Source: Vogesella aquatica
Lineage (GTDB): Bacteria; Pseudomonadota; Gammaproteobacteria; Burkholderiales; Chromobacteriaceae
Direction of reading: 5' to 3'
NCBI RefSeq assembly: GCF_028548455.1
Contig: NZ_JAQQLF010000025.1
Coordinates: forward strand, 1 to 64,000
DNA: 64,000 nt
The position numbers and the translations under genes were made by a program. A model generated the notes under the pieces. That model saw nothing but the letters and a program-made list of their open reading frames with translations. It was not told the origin of the DNA and made no database searches. Numbering within the stretch: position 1 is the stretch's first letter; each line of letters starts with the position of its first letter. Positions 7,232-17,473 of the stretch are shown piece by piece.

Positions 7232-9157
7232 TTATTGGTTACCCGGTTCGTTGTCCAGGAAGCTGCGCAGGCGCTCGGAGCGGGTAGGGTGGCGCAGCTT
7301 GCGCAGGGCCTTGGCTTCGATCTGGCGGATACGCTCGCGCGTTACGTCAAACTGTTTGCCTACTTCTTCCAGCGTGTGGTCGGTGTTCATGTCGATGCCG
7401 AAACGCATGCGCAGTACCTTGGCTTCACGCGGGGTGAGCGAGTCCAGTACTTCTTTGGTGGCGTCGCGCAGGCTGGCGTACATGGCGGCTTCGGCCGGGG
7501 CTACGGTCACCGAGTCTTCGATGAAGTCGCCCAGATGGCTGTCGTCGTCGTCGCCGATCGGGGTTTCCATCGAGATAGGCTCTTTGGAAATCTTCATGAT
7601 CTTGCGGATCTTGTCTTCCGGCATCTCCATTTTTTCGGCCAGCTCGGCCGGGTCCGGCTCGCGGCCGGTTTCCTGCAGGATCTGGCGGCTGATGCGATTC
7701 ATCTTGTTGATGGTTTCGATCATGTGTACCGGAATACGGATGGTACGTGCCTGGTCTGCAATGGAGCGGGTAATGGCCTGGCGAATCCACCACGTAGCGT
7801 AGGTGGAGAACTTGTAGCCACGGCGGTATTCGAACTTGTCCACCGCCTTCATCAGGCCGATGTTGCCTTCCTGGATCAGGTCGAGGAACTGCAGGCCGCG
7901 GTTGGTGTATTTCTTGGCAATGGAGATCACCAGACGCAGGTTGGCCTCGATCATTTCGCGCTTGGCCAGACGGGCTTTGGTTTCGCCCGACGACATCTGG
8001 CGGTTGATCTCTTTCAGATCGTTGATGCTCAGCATGGATTTCTGCTGCATATCGGCGATCTTGGTCTGCTTCTCGATAATGGCGTATTTGAAGCGGCCCA
8101 GTACGTCGGACCAGTCTTTGCCACTGGCGATTTCTTTTTCAACCCACTCCAGCTTGCATTCGTTGCCGGGGAAGCTTTTTACGAAGTACTGGCGGTCCAT
8201 GCGTACGCGGGTCACGCAGATGTCCAGGATTTCGCGTTCCAGCTTGCGGATGCCGTTGACGCGGCTACGCAGGCTTTCGCACAGGCTTTCGATCTGGCGG
8301 GTGGAGAAGCGCACGCCCATGAACAGCTCGGTGATGGCGGCCTGGGCTTCGTTGTACTGTTTGCTGGCGAAGCCGTGTTTTTCCAGGGCTTTGAGCAGGT
8401 CGGCGTATTGCTCGCGTACCTGGGCAAAGTGGGCCAGGGCTTCTTGCTTCAGCTCTTCCAGGTTGGCTTCGCTGACGGCAGCTTCGTCGACAGCTTCGTC
8501 TTCTTCGTCTTCTTCTTCGTCTTCGTCCAGCTCGGTGTCTTCTACCACCGGCTCGGCAAACTCGACGGCTACCGCGGTGTCGGCTTCGGGGTCGATCATG
8601 CCATCGATGACTTCATCGATGCGCAGCTCGCCGGCTTCCACGCGGCTGATCAGCGCCAGGACCTCTGCCACGGAACCCGGGCAGGCGGACAGCGCCTGAA
8701 TCATGAACTTCAGGCCTTCTTCGATACGCTTGGCGATAACGATTTCGCCTTCGCGGGTCAGCAGCTCTACCGAGCCCATTTCGCGCATGTACATGCGTAC
8801 GGGGTCGGTGGTGCGGCCGAACTCGGAGTCGACCGAGGACAGGGCGGCTTCGGCTTCTTCTACTGCGTCTTCGTCCGCTACGGCCGGGGTGGCGTCGGAC
8901 ATCAGCAGGGTTTCAGCATCGGGCGCTTCGTCGTAAACCTGGATGCCCAGGCCACCAATCATGGTGACGATGTTTTCGATCTGTTCGGCGTCGGAGACGT
9001 CTTCGGGCAGGTGGTCGTTGATCTCTGCATACGTGAGATAGCCACGTTCCTTGCCCAAAGCAATCAGCTGGCGCAAGCGTTTACGCTGCTCTTCCAGGCT
9101 CATTGGCTCGGTTGCCGGTTCGTTGTTCTGTTTCTTGGTGTCGGGAGATGCCGCCAT
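7232..9157 (-). CDS. rpoD: RNA polymerase primary sigma factor RpoD (sigma-70)
   Basis: A 641-residue housekeeping sigma factor, the usual length in proteobacteria. The order is region 1.1 (about 20-80), region 1.2 ([11 protein letters not shown]), a non-conserved insertion with a strongly acidic run around 205-230, region 2 (about 400-470, with [20 protein letters not shown] for -10 recognition and melting), region 3, and region 4 (about 570-625, [18 protein letters not shown]) for the -35 element. It is the last gene of the rpsU-yqeY-dnaG-rpoD operon, with an internal promoter before it. Confidence 0.97.
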   Translation of the reverse strand: MAASPDTKKQNNEPATEPMSLEEQRKRLRQLIALGKERGYLTYAEINDHLPEDVSDAEQIENIVTMIGGLGIQVYDEAPDAETLLMSDATPAVADEDAVEEAEAALSSVDSEFGRTTDPVRMYMREMGSVELLTREGEIVIAKRIEEGLKFMIQALSACPGSVAEVLALISRVEAGELRIDEVIDGMIDPEADTAVAVEFAEPVVEDTELDEDEEEDEEDEAVDEAAVSEANLEELKQEALAHFAQVREQYADLLKALEKHGFASKQYNEAQAAITELFMGVRFSTRQIESLCESLRSRVNGIRKLEREILDICVTRVRMDRQYFVKSFPGNECKLEWVEKEIASGKDWSDVLGRFKYAIIEKQTKIADMQQKSMLSINDLKEINRQMSSGETKARLAKREMIEANLRLVISIAKKYTNRGLQFLDLIQEGNIGLMKAVDKFEYRRGYKFSTYATWWIRQAITRSIADQARTIRIPVHMIETINKMNRISRQILQETGREPDPAELAEKMEMPEDKIRKIMKISKEPISMETPIGDDDDSHLGDFIEDSVTVAPAEAAMYASLRDATKEVLDSLTPREAKVLRMRFGIDMNTDHTLEEVGKQFDVTRERIRQIEAKALRKLRHPTRSERLRSFLDNEPGNQ

Positions 9158-9194
9158 TTGGTTTCCTGCTCGAAAAAGCCGAAAAAAACAATTG

Positions 9195-9203
9195 ATTATA
9201 TCA
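9195..9203 (-). promoter_or_regulatory. Extended -10 promoter for rpoD
   Basis: On the minus strand TGATATAAT provides a perfect extended -10 about 40 bp upstream of rpoD, in the dnaG-rpoD gap. The -35 is poor, as usual for extended -10 promoters. It would give rpoD its own transcript. Confidence 0.45.
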
Positions 9204-9225
9204 CAACTACGTGTACGGGGCTCGG

Positions 9226-11007
9226 TCAGCTGGCTGGGGTTGGCCGCATGCGGCGGGCTAGCAGGGTGCGCAGAAGCTGTAGTTCTTCTTGCGACAGGTG
9301 CTCGTAGCCTTTGTTAGACAGTGTCGAAACCAGCTCGTCATCGTAGCGGTCCATGAGTTTGTCAAAACCCAGCATGAAGTTTTCCCGGTCCAGCTCGTTG
9401 GGATTGATGAATTCTTCACTTCTGAGTTGTGAGTCTTGCAGCACCGAATCGATGATGGACTCGTGCTCGGTATGGCGGAAACCTTCCGCCAGCACGGCGC
9501 AGCTGGGAAGCTGTTCGCTGGCTTGTACTCTTTCGATAATGGCCACCAGGGCGGCCATTTCGCCTTCGTATATCTCGTTTTCGCGAATCTGTATGGCCAG
9601 TGCCCATTCCGGGTTCATCAATACGTCGCGTATCTGCTTGCGCATGATGGGTGTGCTGGCCGGGCGGGTGGATTCGCGTGGCAGGCGGTATTCGCGCCGG
9701 CCTTTGCGTTCGGGCCGGCTGTGGCCCATCAGCATGTCGATCTCGTCGACTTCCATCTGCGCCAGCTCGGCCAGGCGCTTCTTGATGATATAGCCCAACA
9801 TGGGGGCGGCTATCTGGTCTAGCAAGGGTTTGGCTTGCTTGATCAGCTCGGCGCGGCCTTCGGGGCTGGACAGATCGACGCTGGCGGTGAGCTCGCGCGT
9901 GAAGTAGGCCGATAGCGGGATGCTTTGTTCGCGCAGCGCGGCTTCGAACGCGTCGCGGCCGTGCTCGCGGATATAGCTGTCCGGGTCGTGCTCTTGCGGC
10001 AGAAACAGAAAGTGCAGTGCCTTGCCGTCTACCAGCTGCGGCAGGCAGTTTTCCAGTGCGCGCCAGGCGGCTTTCTGGCCGGCTTTGTCGCCATCGAAGC
10101 AGAAGTACACCTGGTCGGCGTGGCGCAGCAGTTTGCGGACGTGTTCGCCGGTGGTGGCGGTGCCCAGCGTGGCCACGGCGTATTCCACGCCGTATTGCGC
10201 CAGGGCGACCACGTCCATATAGCCTTCTACTACCAGCACGGCATTGGCGTGGCGGATAGCCTGGCGGGCTTCGTACAGGCCGTACAGCTCGCGCCCTTTT
10301 TCGAACAGCGGGGTTTCCGGCGAGTTCAGGTATTTGGGCTCGCCTTTGCCCAGTACGCGGCCGCCAAAGCCGATGATGGCGCCGCGCTGGTTGCGGATGG
10401 GAAACATCACGCGGTCGCGGAAGCGGTCGTAGCGGCGGCCTGTGTCTTCGGCCTCGATCACCAGGCCGGATTCCAGCAGGGCGGGGTTCAGGTACTCGCT
10501 GAAGACGGCTTGCAGGTTTTGCCAGTCGCCGGGGGCGTAGCCCAGGCCGAAGCGGGCGGCAATTTCGCCGGTAAGGCCGCGGCCTTTCAGGTAGCTGATG
10601 GCGTTAACGGCGCTTTTGAGCTGCTGCTTGTAGTAGGCAGCGGCCTGGCTGAGGGCACTTTCCAGCGACAGCTGCTTTTCGCGCGCGGCGCGGCTGGCCT
10701 CGGGGTTGGCCGCACGTTCTTGCGGTACTTGCAGGCCGATGCCTTCGGCCAGGTTTTTGACGGCGTCCACAAAGGGCAGGCCCTGGTATTCCATCACGAA
10801 GCCGATGGCCGAGCCATGCGCACCGCAGCCAAAGCAGTGGTAGAACTGCTTGGTGGGGCTAACCGTGAAAGACGGGGATTTTTCTTTGTGGAACGGGCAG
10901 CAGGCCATGTAGTTCTGGCCTGCTTTTTTCAACGGGACATAGCGATCCACCACGTCGACAATGTCGACGCGGGAGAGTAACTGATCGATGAAGTCCTGCG
11001 GGATCAT
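9226..11007 (-). CDS. dnaG: DNA primase DnaG
   Basis: A 593-residue replicative primase that makes RNA primers for Okazaki fragments. The N-terminal zinc finger is seen as [12 protein letters not shown] (about 36) and HCFGCG (about 57). The RNA polymerase core with Toprim follows (VVEGYMDV about 260, FDGDKAG about 304, preceding the catalytic acidic residues). The last about 140 residues form the DnaB-binding domain. The second operon gene after rpsU is yqeY, which ends 9 bp ahead of dnaG. Confidence 0.97.
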   Translation of the reverse strand: MIPQDFIDQLLSRVDIVDVVDRYVPLKKAGQNYMACCPFHKEKSPSFTVSPTKQFYHCFGCGAHGSAIGFVMEYQGLPFVDAVKNLAEGIGLQVPQERAANPEASRAAREKQLSLESALSQAAAYYKQQLKSAVNAISYLKGRGLTGEIAARFGLGYAPGDWQNLQAVFSEYLNPALLESGLVIEAEDTGRRYDRFRDRVMFPIRNQRGAIIGFGGRVLGKGEPKYLNSPETPLFEKGRELYGLYEARQAIRHANAVLVVEGYMDVVALAQYGVEYAVATLGTATTGEHVRKLLRHADQVYFCFDGDKAGQKAAWRALENCLPQLVDGKALHFLFLPQEHDPDSYIREHGRDAFEAALREQSIPLSAYFTRELTASVDLSSPEGRAELIKQAKPLLDQIAAPMLGYIIKKRLAELAQMEVDEIDMLMGHSRPERKGRREYRLPRESTRPASTPIMRKQIRDVLMNPEWALAIQIRENEIYEGEMAALVAIIERVQASEQLPSCAVLAEGFRHTEHESIIDSVLQDSQLRSEEFINPNELDRENFMLGFDKLMDRYDDELVSTLSNKGYEHLSQEELQLLRTLLARRMRPTPAS

Positions 11008-11016
11008 CCGGCGGGC

Positions 11017-11463
11017 TTAGCCGGCCAGCTTGGCTTTGATGCGGGCAGACACGGCGCCCATGTCGGCACGGCCGGCCATGTGCGGTTTCAGCAGGGCCAT
11101 GACTTTGCCCATGTCCTGCATGCCGGCCGCGCCGCTGGCGGCGATGGCGCCGTCGATCATCACGTCGATTTCTTCGGCAGTCAGCTGCTGTGGCAGGTAG
11201 GCGGTCAGTACGGCCATTTCGGCTTTTTCTTTATCGGCCAGGTCCTGGCGCTGGGCGGCTTCGTACTGGGTGATGGAGTCACGGCGCTGTTTCAGCATTT
11301 TGTCCACCACGGCAGTGATGCCGGCGTCGTCCAGCTCCACGCGCTCGTCCACTTCTTTTTGCTTGATGGCCGCCATCAGCAGGCGAATGGCTGCCAGACG
11401 GTCGGTTTCGCGGGCTTTCATCGCGGTTTTCATGTCTTCGGAGATGCGGGCTTTCAGGCTCAT
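11017..11463 (-). CDS. GatB/YqeY family protein
   Basis: A 148-residue all-helical protein matching the YqeY family throughout (IRLLMAAIKQKEVDER; VLTAYLPQQL; DMGKVMALLKPHMAGRADM near the C-terminus). This domain also forms the tRNA-binding tail of GatB, but the function of the stand-alone form is unsettled. It lies between rpsU and dnaG, as in many betaproteobacteria. Confidence 0.9.
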   Translation of the reverse strand: MSLKARISEDMKTAMKARETDRLAAIRLLMAAIKQKEVDERVELDDAGITAVVDKMLKQRRDSITQYEAAQRQDLADKEKAEMAVLTAYLPQQLTAEEIDVMIDGAIAASGAAGMQDMGKVMALLKPHMAGRADMGAVSARIKAKLAG

Positions 11464-11526
11464 GATGGGATCCGTGCGTGGTGGGGTAAGGTTGGCCGCA
11501 GCAAGGCTGCAGCCAGCGCATAAATG

Positions 11527-11552
11527 GCAAAACCGCAGGGCGGGCCTGCGGT
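11527..11552 (-). terminator. rpsU terminator/attenuator
   Basis: The minus-strand hairpin ACCGCAGG...CCTGCGGT followed by TTTTGCC lies between rpsU and yqeY-dnaG-rpoD. As known for the E. coli macromolecular synthesis operon, partial termination here would give high S21 and lower primase and sigma levels. Confidence 0.65.
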
Positions 11553-11574
11553 CTTGTGCTTGCTACCGTAAAGC

Positions 11575-11787
11575 TTAGAACAGCTTCGGTGGCAGCATTT
11601 GGCTACGGATACGCTTGTAGTGGCGTTTCACGGCAGCAGCTTTTTTACGCTTACGTTCAGCGGTTGGCTTCTCGTAGAATTCGCGTGCGCGCAGTTCGGT
11701 CAGCAGACCGGTTTTTTCGATAGCGCGCTTGAAGCGACGCATGGCAACTTCAAACGGTTCGTTCTCTTTAACGCGGATAGTCGGCAT
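11575..11787 (-). CDS. rpsU: 30S ribosomal protein S21
   Basis: A 70-residue, strongly basic ribosomal protein of the usual length. It starts with [20 protein letters not shown] and has the lysine/arginine-rich tail ([16 protein letters not shown]). S21 helps 30S subunits engage natural mRNAs. First gene of the operon, behind a near-consensus promoter. Confidence 0.97.
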   Translation of the reverse strand: MPTIRVKENEPFEVAMRRFKRAIEKTGLLTELRAREFYEKPTAERKRKKAAAVKRHYKRIRSQMLPPKLF

Positions 11788-11816
11788 TTAGCTGAGGTCC
11801 TTAAATCTTTTGGCTT

Positions 11817-11832
11817 GAGGCATTTCTGCCTC
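11817..11832 (-). promoter_or_regulatory. Hairpin in the rpsU leader
   Basis: GAGGCA-TTTC-TGCCTC is a perfect 6-bp stem in the predicted 5' leader of rpsU, between the promoter and the start codon. It lacks a U tail, so it is more likely a structural or regulatory element than a terminator. Confidence 0.4.
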
Positions 11833-11845
11833 GAGGAAAATGAGT

Positions 11846-11874
11846 ATTCTAAACAACGTTGTAGCTTTTGTAAA
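11846..11874 (-). promoter_or_regulatory. Sigma-70 promoter of the rpsU-yqeY-dnaG-rpoD operon
   Basis: Minus-strand -35 TTTACA (11869-11874) and -10 TAGAAT (11846-11851) are separated by exactly 17 bp. The promoter lies about 60 bp upstream of rpsU. Confidence 0.7.
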
Positions 11875-11914
11875 AGCCAGATGCGTGGCAACGGGTATTA
11901 GTGTGCACTGCGCA

Positions 11915-12709
11915 TCATCCCGAACGGGAAGAAATCACCCCCTCACGTGGCGAACTCGGTGTCGCCGAATAAAAGCGTTTAGGCATACGCCCGGCCAGGT
12001 ACGCTTCGCGACCGGCCTGGACGCCCAGTTTCATGGCCAGTGCCATACGCACAGGGTCTTGTGCGGCGGCAATGGCGGTATTCATCAGTACCCCGTGGCA
12101 ACCCAGCTCCATGCCGATGGTTGCGTCCGAGGCGGTACCTACGCCGGCGTCAACCAGCACAGGGACATTCGATTGCTCGATAATGAGCTGCAGGTTCCAC
12201 GGGTTCAGTATGCCCATGCCGGAGCCGATCAGGCTGGCCAGCGGCATGATGGCGCAGCAGCCTATCTGTTCCAGCTCTTTGGCGACGATGGGGTCATCCG
12301 AGGTGTAAACCATCACGTCGAAGCCTTCCTTCACCAGGGTTTCGGCGGCTTTGAGCGTGTCGCGTACGTTGGGGTACAAGGTATGCGGGTCGCCCAGTAC
12401 TTCCAGCTTCACCAGGCGGTGGTCGTCCAGCAGCTCACGCGCGAGGCGCAAGGTCCGCACAGCGTCGTCTGCGGTGTAGCAGCCTGCCGTGTTGGGCAGC
12501 AGTGTATACCGGTTTTTTGGCAAAAAGTCCAGCAGATTCGGCTCGTTAGGGTTTTGCCCCAGGTTCACGCGGCGGATGGCCACAGTGACAATCTCGCAGC
12601 CGGAGGCGTCCAGCGCGTCGGCGGTTTGCTGGAAGTCGCGGTATTTGCCGGTGCCAACCAGCAGGCGGGATTGGTAGGATTTTCCGGCGATGATCAATGG
12701 GTCTTGCAC
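11915..12709 (-). CDS. thiG: Thiazole synthase ThiG
   Basis: A 264-residue TIM-barrel enzyme that forms the thiazole phosphate of thiamine from deoxyxylulose phosphate, dehydroglycine and ThiS-thiocarboxylate. It starts at GTG 12709 ([23 protein letters not shown] region) with AAGGGA upstream; the open frame further upstream overlaps thiS. The catalytic lysine region (LVKLEVLGD) and the phosphate-binding [13 protein letters not shown] are clear. It follows thiS by 19 bp. Other thi genes are not in the window. Confidence 0.95.
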   Translation of the reverse strand: MQDPLIIAGKSYQSRLLVGTGKYRDFQQTADALDASGCEIVTVAIRRVNLGQNPNEPNLLDFLPKNRYTLLPNTAGCYTADDAVRTLRLARELLDDHRLVKLEVLGDPHTLYPNVRDTLKAAETLVKEGFDVMVYTSDDPIVAKELEQIGCCAIMPLASLIGSGMGILNPWNLQLIIEQSNVPVLVDAGVGTASDATIGMELGCHGVLMNTAIAAAQDPVRMALAMKLGVQAGREAYLAGRMPKRFYSATPSSPREGVISSRSG

Positions 12710-12728
12710 GCTTGGTCCCTTGCTAAAG

Positions 12729-12935
12729 TTAACCGCCGCCCACGGCGACGACGATTTCCAGCGCATCACCCTCTGTGAGCGGGGTGTTGGCATGCTGGCT
12801 ACGCGGTACGATTTCGCCATTGCGCTCGATGGCAATGCGCTTGCCGGTGAGGCCCAGCTCGGCAATCAGGGCGGCCAGGCTGTCTACGTGCCCGGAGAGC
12901 GTGCGGTCTTCACCGTTAATGCGGATGCAGGGCAT
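12729..12935 (-). CDS. thiS: Sulfur carrier protein ThiS
   Basis: A 68-residue ubiquitin-like protein ending in Gly-Gly-Gly. Its C-terminal glycine is adenylated by ThiF and thiocarboxylated to donate sulfur to ThiG. It starts 4 bp after spoT ends and precedes thiG, so it is probably co-transcribed with the stringent-response operon. No TPP riboswitch is possible in the 4-bp gap. Confidence 0.93.
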   Translation of the reverse strand: MPCIRINGEDRTLSGHVDSLAALIAELGLTGKRIAIERNGEIVPRSQHANTPLTEGDALEIVVAVGGG

Positions 12936-12939
12936 GGTG

Positions 12940-15093
12940 CTAGCGTCTTTCTGCGCGCTGGACGACTTCCACTTGCTGAACCTGTGCCAGCACTTTTTCC
13001 AGATGCTGCAAGTTGTCTACCTGCAGGCGGAAGTGAATGTGGATGTAGCCGTCCTGGCTGTGGTTGTCTTGCGTGTCGACGGTTTCGATATTGGCCGAGG
13101 CGTGCGAGATGGCGGCGGCAATGTCGGCCAGCGCACCGCGCTGGTTAAACGCCAGAATGCTGATGTTTACCCCGAACATGCGGTCTTTTACCGTTTCCCA
13201 GCGTACTTCCAGCAGCTTTTCCGTTTCCACGCGCTGCACGTTATGGCAGCTGCCGCGGTGAATCAGCAGGCCCTGGTCTTTCTTGGCAATGCCGACGATC
13301 TGGTCGCCCGGTATCGGGTTGCAGCAGCTGGACAGGTGGATGGCTGCGCCTTCGTTGCCACGGATGGCAATCGGGCCCAGCGCGGCCTGCTGTGCCTGCT
13401 GGCCGGATAGTTCCAGCAGCTTGCGCGCCACCACGGCGGCCAGCTGTTTGCCGGTGCCGATGTCGGCCAGGATGTCGCTGAAGCGGCGGTTGCGTTCGCC
13501 CAGGCGTGCCAGTAGTGCCTCTTCCAGCTCGGGCGTGATGTCCGGCTCGAAGGCCGACAGCGCACTGGCCGCCTGGCGCAGCAGCTTTTGCCCCAGCTGG
13601 ATGGCGTCCTGCGCCTGTAGCGACTTCAGGTAGTTGCGGATGCCGGAGCGTGCACGGCCGCTTTGCACGAAATTCAGCCACGACGGGTTGGGCTTGGTTT
13701 GCGTGGAGGTGATGATGTCCACGGTGTCACCGTTACGCAGCACGCTGCGCAGCGGTACCAGGTTGTGGTTCACGCGGGCGGCGATACAGCGGTGGCCCAC
13801 GTCGGTGTGTACCGCGTAGGCAAAATCCACCGGGGTGGAGCCATGCGGCAGCACGATAATCTTGCCCTTGGGTGTAAACACGTACACCTCGTCGGGGAAC
13901 AGGTCGATCTTGATGTGTTCCAGGAACTCGACGGCGTCGTCGCTCTCGGCCTGCATGTCCAGCAGGCTTTGCAGCCACTGGTGCGTGCGCTGCTTGGCGG
14001 CATCGATGCTGGCGTGGCCGGATTTGTACATCCAGTGCGAGGCGATGCCGGCTTCCGCTACCGCGTTCATTTCGCGGGTACGGATCTGCATTTCCACCGG
14101 TGTGCCGTAGGGGCCGAACAGGGTGGTGTGCAGGCTCTGGTAGCCGTTGCCCTTGGGGATGGCGATGTAGTCCTTGAACTTGCCCGGAATCGGCTTGTAC
14201 AGGCTGTGCAGCGCCCCCAGCGCCAGGTAGCAGCCGGGGTTGTCTTTCACGATGATGCGAAAGCCGTAGATATCCAGCACTTCGGAAAACGACAGGCTTT
14301 TTTCCTGCATTTTCTTGTAGATGCTGTACAGGTTTTTCTCGCGGCCCTTGATGGTGGCCTCGATATTGGCCTCCACCAGCTTCTGGCTTACCGCTTTCAG
14401 GATCTTGTCCACCACCTCGCGCCGGTTGCCGCGTGCCGCGCGCACGGCTTTGGACAGCACGTGGTAGCGGTGCGGGTGCAGGTGCATGAACGCCAGGTCC
14501 TGCAGCTCGCGGTAGACCTTGTTCAGGCCGATGCGGTTGGCGATGGGGGCGTAGATTTCCAGCGTTTCCAGTGCAATGCGCTGGCGCTTGTCCTCGCGCA
14601 TGGCGTCCAGCGTGCGCATATTGTGCAGGCGGTCGGCCAGCTTCACGATGATCACGCGGATGTCGCGCGCCATCGCCAGCACCATCTTGCGGAAGTTTTC
14701 CGCTTGCGCGGTTTCCTTGGTCTGGTATTCCAGCTTTTCCAGCTTGGACAGGCCATCGACCAGGTCGGCGATGGTGCGGCCAAACTGGTCGGACAAGGTG
14801 GGCTTGGTGACCCCGGTGTCTTCCAGTACGTCGTGCATCAGCGCTGCGGCCAACCCCTGGGCATCCAGCCGCCAGTCGGTGAGCATGCTCGCTACCGCTA
14901 GCGGGTGGGTGATGTAGGGCTCGCCGCTTTTGCGGGTCTGGCCTTCGTGCGCGTCGCGTGCCGTGATGAAAGCCTGGCGCAGCAGCTGCACGTCTTCGGG
15001 CTTCAGGTAGCGCGACGCGGCCAGGAATAACGCCTCGGCCTCGGCGTCAACGAGGGCGTTGTAGTCGATAGGGGAGGCGTTATCCGCGGTCAT
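12940..15093 (-). CDS. spoT: Bifunctional (p)ppGpp synthetase/hydrolase SpoT
   Basis: A 717-residue long RelA/SpoT homologue. The N-terminal HD hydrolase keeps HDVLEDT (about 92), so hydrolysis should be active. The synthetase domain (about 240-350) shows YGFRIIV and IPKGNGYQSLHTT. TGS (about 395-455, VYVFTPKGKIIVLPHG), helical and C-terminal ACT domains follow. It makes and degrades the starvation alarmone. It lies 8 bp behind rpoZ, in the widespread gmk-rpoZ-spoT order. Confidence 0.95.
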   Translation of the reverse strand: MTADNASPIDYNALVDAEAEALFLAASRYLKPEDVQLLRQAFITARDAHEGQTRKSGEPYITHPLAVASMLTDWRLDAQGLAAALMHDVLEDTGVTKPTLSDQFGRTIADLVDGLSKLEKLEYQTKETAQAENFRKMVLAMARDIRVIIVKLADRLHNMRTLDAMREDKRQRIALETLEIYAPIANRIGLNKVYRELQDLAFMHLHPHRYHVLSKAVRAARGNRREVVDKILKAVSQKLVEANIEATIKGREKNLYSIYKKMQEKSLSFSEVLDIYGFRIIVKDNPGCYLALGALHSLYKPIPGKFKDYIAIPKGNGYQSLHTTLFGPYGTPVEMQIRTREMNAVAEAGIASHWMYKSGHASIDAAKQRTHQWLQSLLDMQAESDDAVEFLEHIKIDLFPDEVYVFTPKGKIIVLPHGSTPVDFAYAVHTDVGHRCIAARVNHNLVPLRSVLRNGDTVDIITSTQTKPNPSWLNFVQSGRARSGIRNYLKSLQAQDAIQLGQKLLRQAASALSAFEPDITPELEEALLARLGERNRRFSDILADIGTGKQLAAVVARKLLELSGQQAQQAALGPIAIRGNEGAAIHLSSCCNPIPGDQIVGIAKKDQGLLIHRGSCHNVQRVETEKLLEVRWETVKDRMFGVNISILAFNQRGALADIAAAISHASANIETVDTQDNHSQDGYIHIHFRLQVDNLQHLEKVLAQVQQVEVVQRAERR

Positions 15094-15101
15094 CGGCAGA
15101 A

Positions 15102-15308
15102 TCAGCCTTTGTGGCGGGTCAGGATTTCGCGGCCAACGTGGCCACCGGCGATTTCGCGCAGGGCAACAACGGTAGGCTTGTTACGGCCTTGCTCTACAAA
15201 AGCGGTGGCACCGGAGGCTACCTGACGGGCACGGTAGGCTGCTGCCAGGGTCAGGTCGAAGCGGTTGTGGATGCGGTCGAGGCAATCGTCAACGGTAATA
15301 CGGGCCAT
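15102..15308 (-). CDS. rpoZ: RNA polymerase omega subunit
   Basis: A 68-residue omega subunit ([29 protein letters not shown]), which assists beta-prime folding and forms part of the ppGpp site on RNA polymerase. It lies between gmk and spoT, the canonical position. Confidence 0.96.
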   Translation of the reverse strand: MARITVDDCLDRIHNRFDLTLAAAYRARQVASGATAFVEQGRNKPTVVALREIAGGHVGREILTRHKG

Positions 15309-15371
15309 GGTGTGTCTCTTTCACAAAGGGTGAAGCAAAAAGATAAGGGATTGTGCGATCGGGATAAAGCC

Positions 15372-15998
15372 CTAGCGCGGCGTTTGCATGCCGGCAATGG
15401 CGTCGGCATGGCGCTGCAGCTGGCGGGCAGCCTGCAGGCGCTGGCTGCGGATCACGCTGATCAGGTCCAGGCGGGCCTGGTCGAAATCATCGTTCACGAT
15501 CAGGTAGTCGTATTCGGCAACCTGGTCGATTTCCATGCGTGCCTCGGACAGACGGCGCTGGATCACTTCTTCGCTATCGGTGGCGCGGCCGCGCAGGCGG
15601 GCCTCCAGCACCGGCAGTGACGGCGGCAGGATGAATACCGCCACAGCTTCGCCAAAGACCTTGCGCACCTGGCGTGCGCCCTGCCAGTCGATTTCCAGCA
15701 GGATGTCGTGGCCTGCGGCCAACCTGTCGCGCAGCCAGCGGGCGCTGGTGCCGTAGTAGTTGCCGTAGACCTCGGCGTATTCCAGGAAGTCGCCGGCGGC
15801 GATCATGGCTTCAAAGGCGGCGCGGTCGACAAAATGGTAGTTCTTGCCGTCGACTTCGCCTTCGCGCGGGGCGCGGGTTGTATAGGAAACCGACAGCTCT
15901 ACGCCGGGTTCAGCCTGCAGTAGTGCGGCCACCAGCGAGGTTTTACCGGCGCCGGAAGGGGCCACCACGATAAAAATCGAGCCTTGGGCTGACGTCAT
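15372..15998 (-). CDS. gmk: Guanylate kinase
   Basis: A 208-residue enzyme converting GMP to GDP with ATP. The P-loop VVAPSGAGKTSL is at about 10-21, the GMP-binding YTTRAPREGE (about 40) and FLEYAEVYGNYYGT follow, and the lid is VIQRRLSEAR. Length and motifs are standard. First gene of gmk-rpoZ-spoT; the upstream region is shared with the divergent purine permease gene. Confidence 0.97.
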   Translation of the reverse strand: MTSAQGSIFIVVAPSGAGKTSLVAALLQAEPGVELSVSYTTRAPREGEVDGKNYHFVDRAAFEAMIAAGDFLEYAEVYGNYYGTSARWLRDRLAAGHDILLEIDWQGARQVRKVFGEAVAVFILPPSLPVLEARLRGRATDSEEVIQRRLSEARMEIDQVAEYDYLIVNDDFDQARLDLISVIRSQRLQAARQLQRHADAIAGMQTPR

Positions 15999-16170
15999 GT
16001 AAGCGCTTCCTAACTAACTTGAGCAATATTTCAGGATACCACAAGGCGCTGTTGTGGTTAAGCAGGGCTTGCCGCAGACAAACTGCAGCGCAACAAACAA
16101 GCGTTTCAGGTTAAAATCGCGCGTTTTTCAAACAGTTACGTCTCAAAAGACGAGGGGAGGGCATGTCATC

Positions 16171-17463
16171 ATGCTAGAAAGCTTCTTCAAGCTTAAAGAG
16201 CACGGCACCGACGTCAAGACCGAGGTCATTGCCGGTTTCACCACGTTCCTGACAATGGCTTACATTGTTATCGTGAACCCGGCCATCCTGTCGATTACCG
16301 GCATGGATTTCAACGCCGTGTTTGTTGCTACCTGCCTGGCCGCCGCGCTGGGTACCGCCATCATGGCGCTGGTGGCCAACTACCCGATCGCGCTGGCACC
16401 GGGTATGGGCCTGAACGCCTACTTTACCTTTACCGTGGTAAAAGGCATGGGCGTGCCGTGGGAAGCGGCGCTGGGTGCCGTGTTCATTTCCGGTATCGTG
16501 TTCCTGGCGGTGAGCCTGTTCAAGGTGCGCGAAGCCATCGTGAACGCCATTCCCCAGTCGCTGAAGTTTGCCATTTCGGCCGGTGTGGGCCTGTTCCTGG
16601 CCATCATCGCGCTGAAAAACGCCGGTGTGGTAGTGGATCACCCGGCCACCCTGCTGACCATGGGCAATATGCACGACCCGAAAGTGCTGCTGGCCATTCT
16701 GGGCTTCTTCATCATCGTGGCGCTGGAGTACCGCAAGGTACACGGCTCCATCATCATTGGCGTACTGACGGTGACGGCACTGTCCATCATGCTGGGTCTG
16801 TCCAACTTTGAAGGCATTTTTGCCCCGGTGCCGAGCATCGCGCCGACCTTCATGAAAATGGACCTGCAAGGCGCCATGACCGCCGGCCTGCTGGGCGTGA
16901 TTTTCGTGTTCTTCTTTGTCGATCTGTTTGATACCACCGGTACCCTGGTAGGTGTGTCGCACCGTGCCGGCCTGCTGGACAAAGACGGCAAGCTGCCACG
17001 CCTGAAGCGCGCGCTGATGGCCGACTCGGTGGCTATCACTGCCGGTGCCGTGATGGGCACCTCGTCCACCACCGCGTATATCGAATCGGCTGCCGGCACT
17101 GCCGTAGGCGGCCGTACCGGCCTGACCGCGCTGGTGGTGGCCATCCTGTTCCTGGCCTGCCTGTGGATTTCGCCGCTGGCCAAGACCGTACCGGCTTACG
17201 CTACCGCACCTGCACTGTGCTATGTCGCCGTGCTGATGACGCGTGGCCTGGCCGAGATCAACTGGGATGACCTGACCGAATCCGCCCCGGCGGTGATGAC
17301 TGCGGTGGCCATGCCGTTTACCTTCTCGATTGCTGACGGTATCGCTTTTGGCTTTATCAGCTACGCCGTGATCAAGATCCTGGCTGGCCGTTTTGCCGAC
17401 CTGAAGCCTGCAGTACTGGTGATTGCCGGCCTGTGGGTAGTGAAGCTGGCGTTCTTCCACTAA
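16171..17463 (+). CDS. NCS2 family purine permease (AzgA-like)
   Basis: A 430-residue membrane protein with about 12-14 hydrophobic segments and the AzgA/PbuG hallmarks [17 protein letters not shown] (about 26), [17 protein letters not shown] (about 75) and [12 protein letters not shown] (about 252). It should import adenine, guanine or hypoxanthine with protons. The start is ATG 16171 behind GAGGGGAGG; an upstream in-frame start is less likely. It is followed 10 bp later by apt, forming a purine salvage pair. A small CGTCT-CAAA-AGACG hairpin precedes the ribosome binding site. Confidence 0.9.
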   Translation: MLESFFKLKEHGTDVKTEVIAGFTTFLTMAYIVIVNPAILSITGMDFNAVFVATCLAAALGTAIMALVANYPIALAPGMGLNAYFTFTVVKGMGVPWEAALGAVFISGIVFLAVSLFKVREAIVNAIPQSLKFAISAGVGLFLAIIALKNAGVVVDHPATLLTMGNMHDPKVLLAILGFFIIVALEYRKVHGSIIIGVLTVTALSIMLGLSNFEGIFAPVPSIAPTFMKMDLQGAMTAGLLGVIFVFFFVDLFDTTGTLVGVSHRAGLLDKDGKLPRLKRALMADSVAITAGAVMGTSSTTAYIESAAGTAVGGRTGLTALVVAILFLACLWISPLAKTVPAYATAPALCYVAVLMTRGLAEINWDDLTESAPAVMTAVAMPFTFSIADGIAFGFISYAVIKILAGRFADLKPAVLVIAGLWVVKLAFFH

Positions 17464-17473
17464 GGCAGACAGC

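Noticed and set aside
8460-8560. GAA/GAC-rich repeat as a microsatellite
   Set aside because: It encodes the acidic insertion of RpoD that is normal in this family.
7235-9307. A 690-codon open frame opposite rpoD
   Set aside because: It is the antisense shadow of rpoD caused by high GC and codon bias. Its translation is low-complexity (Gly, Phe, Val, Asp-rich) and has no start signal.
15999-16170. A possible purine riboswitch upstream of the permease gene
   Set aside because: I see no conserved purine aptamer core; only a small hairpin and a weak TAAAAT box.
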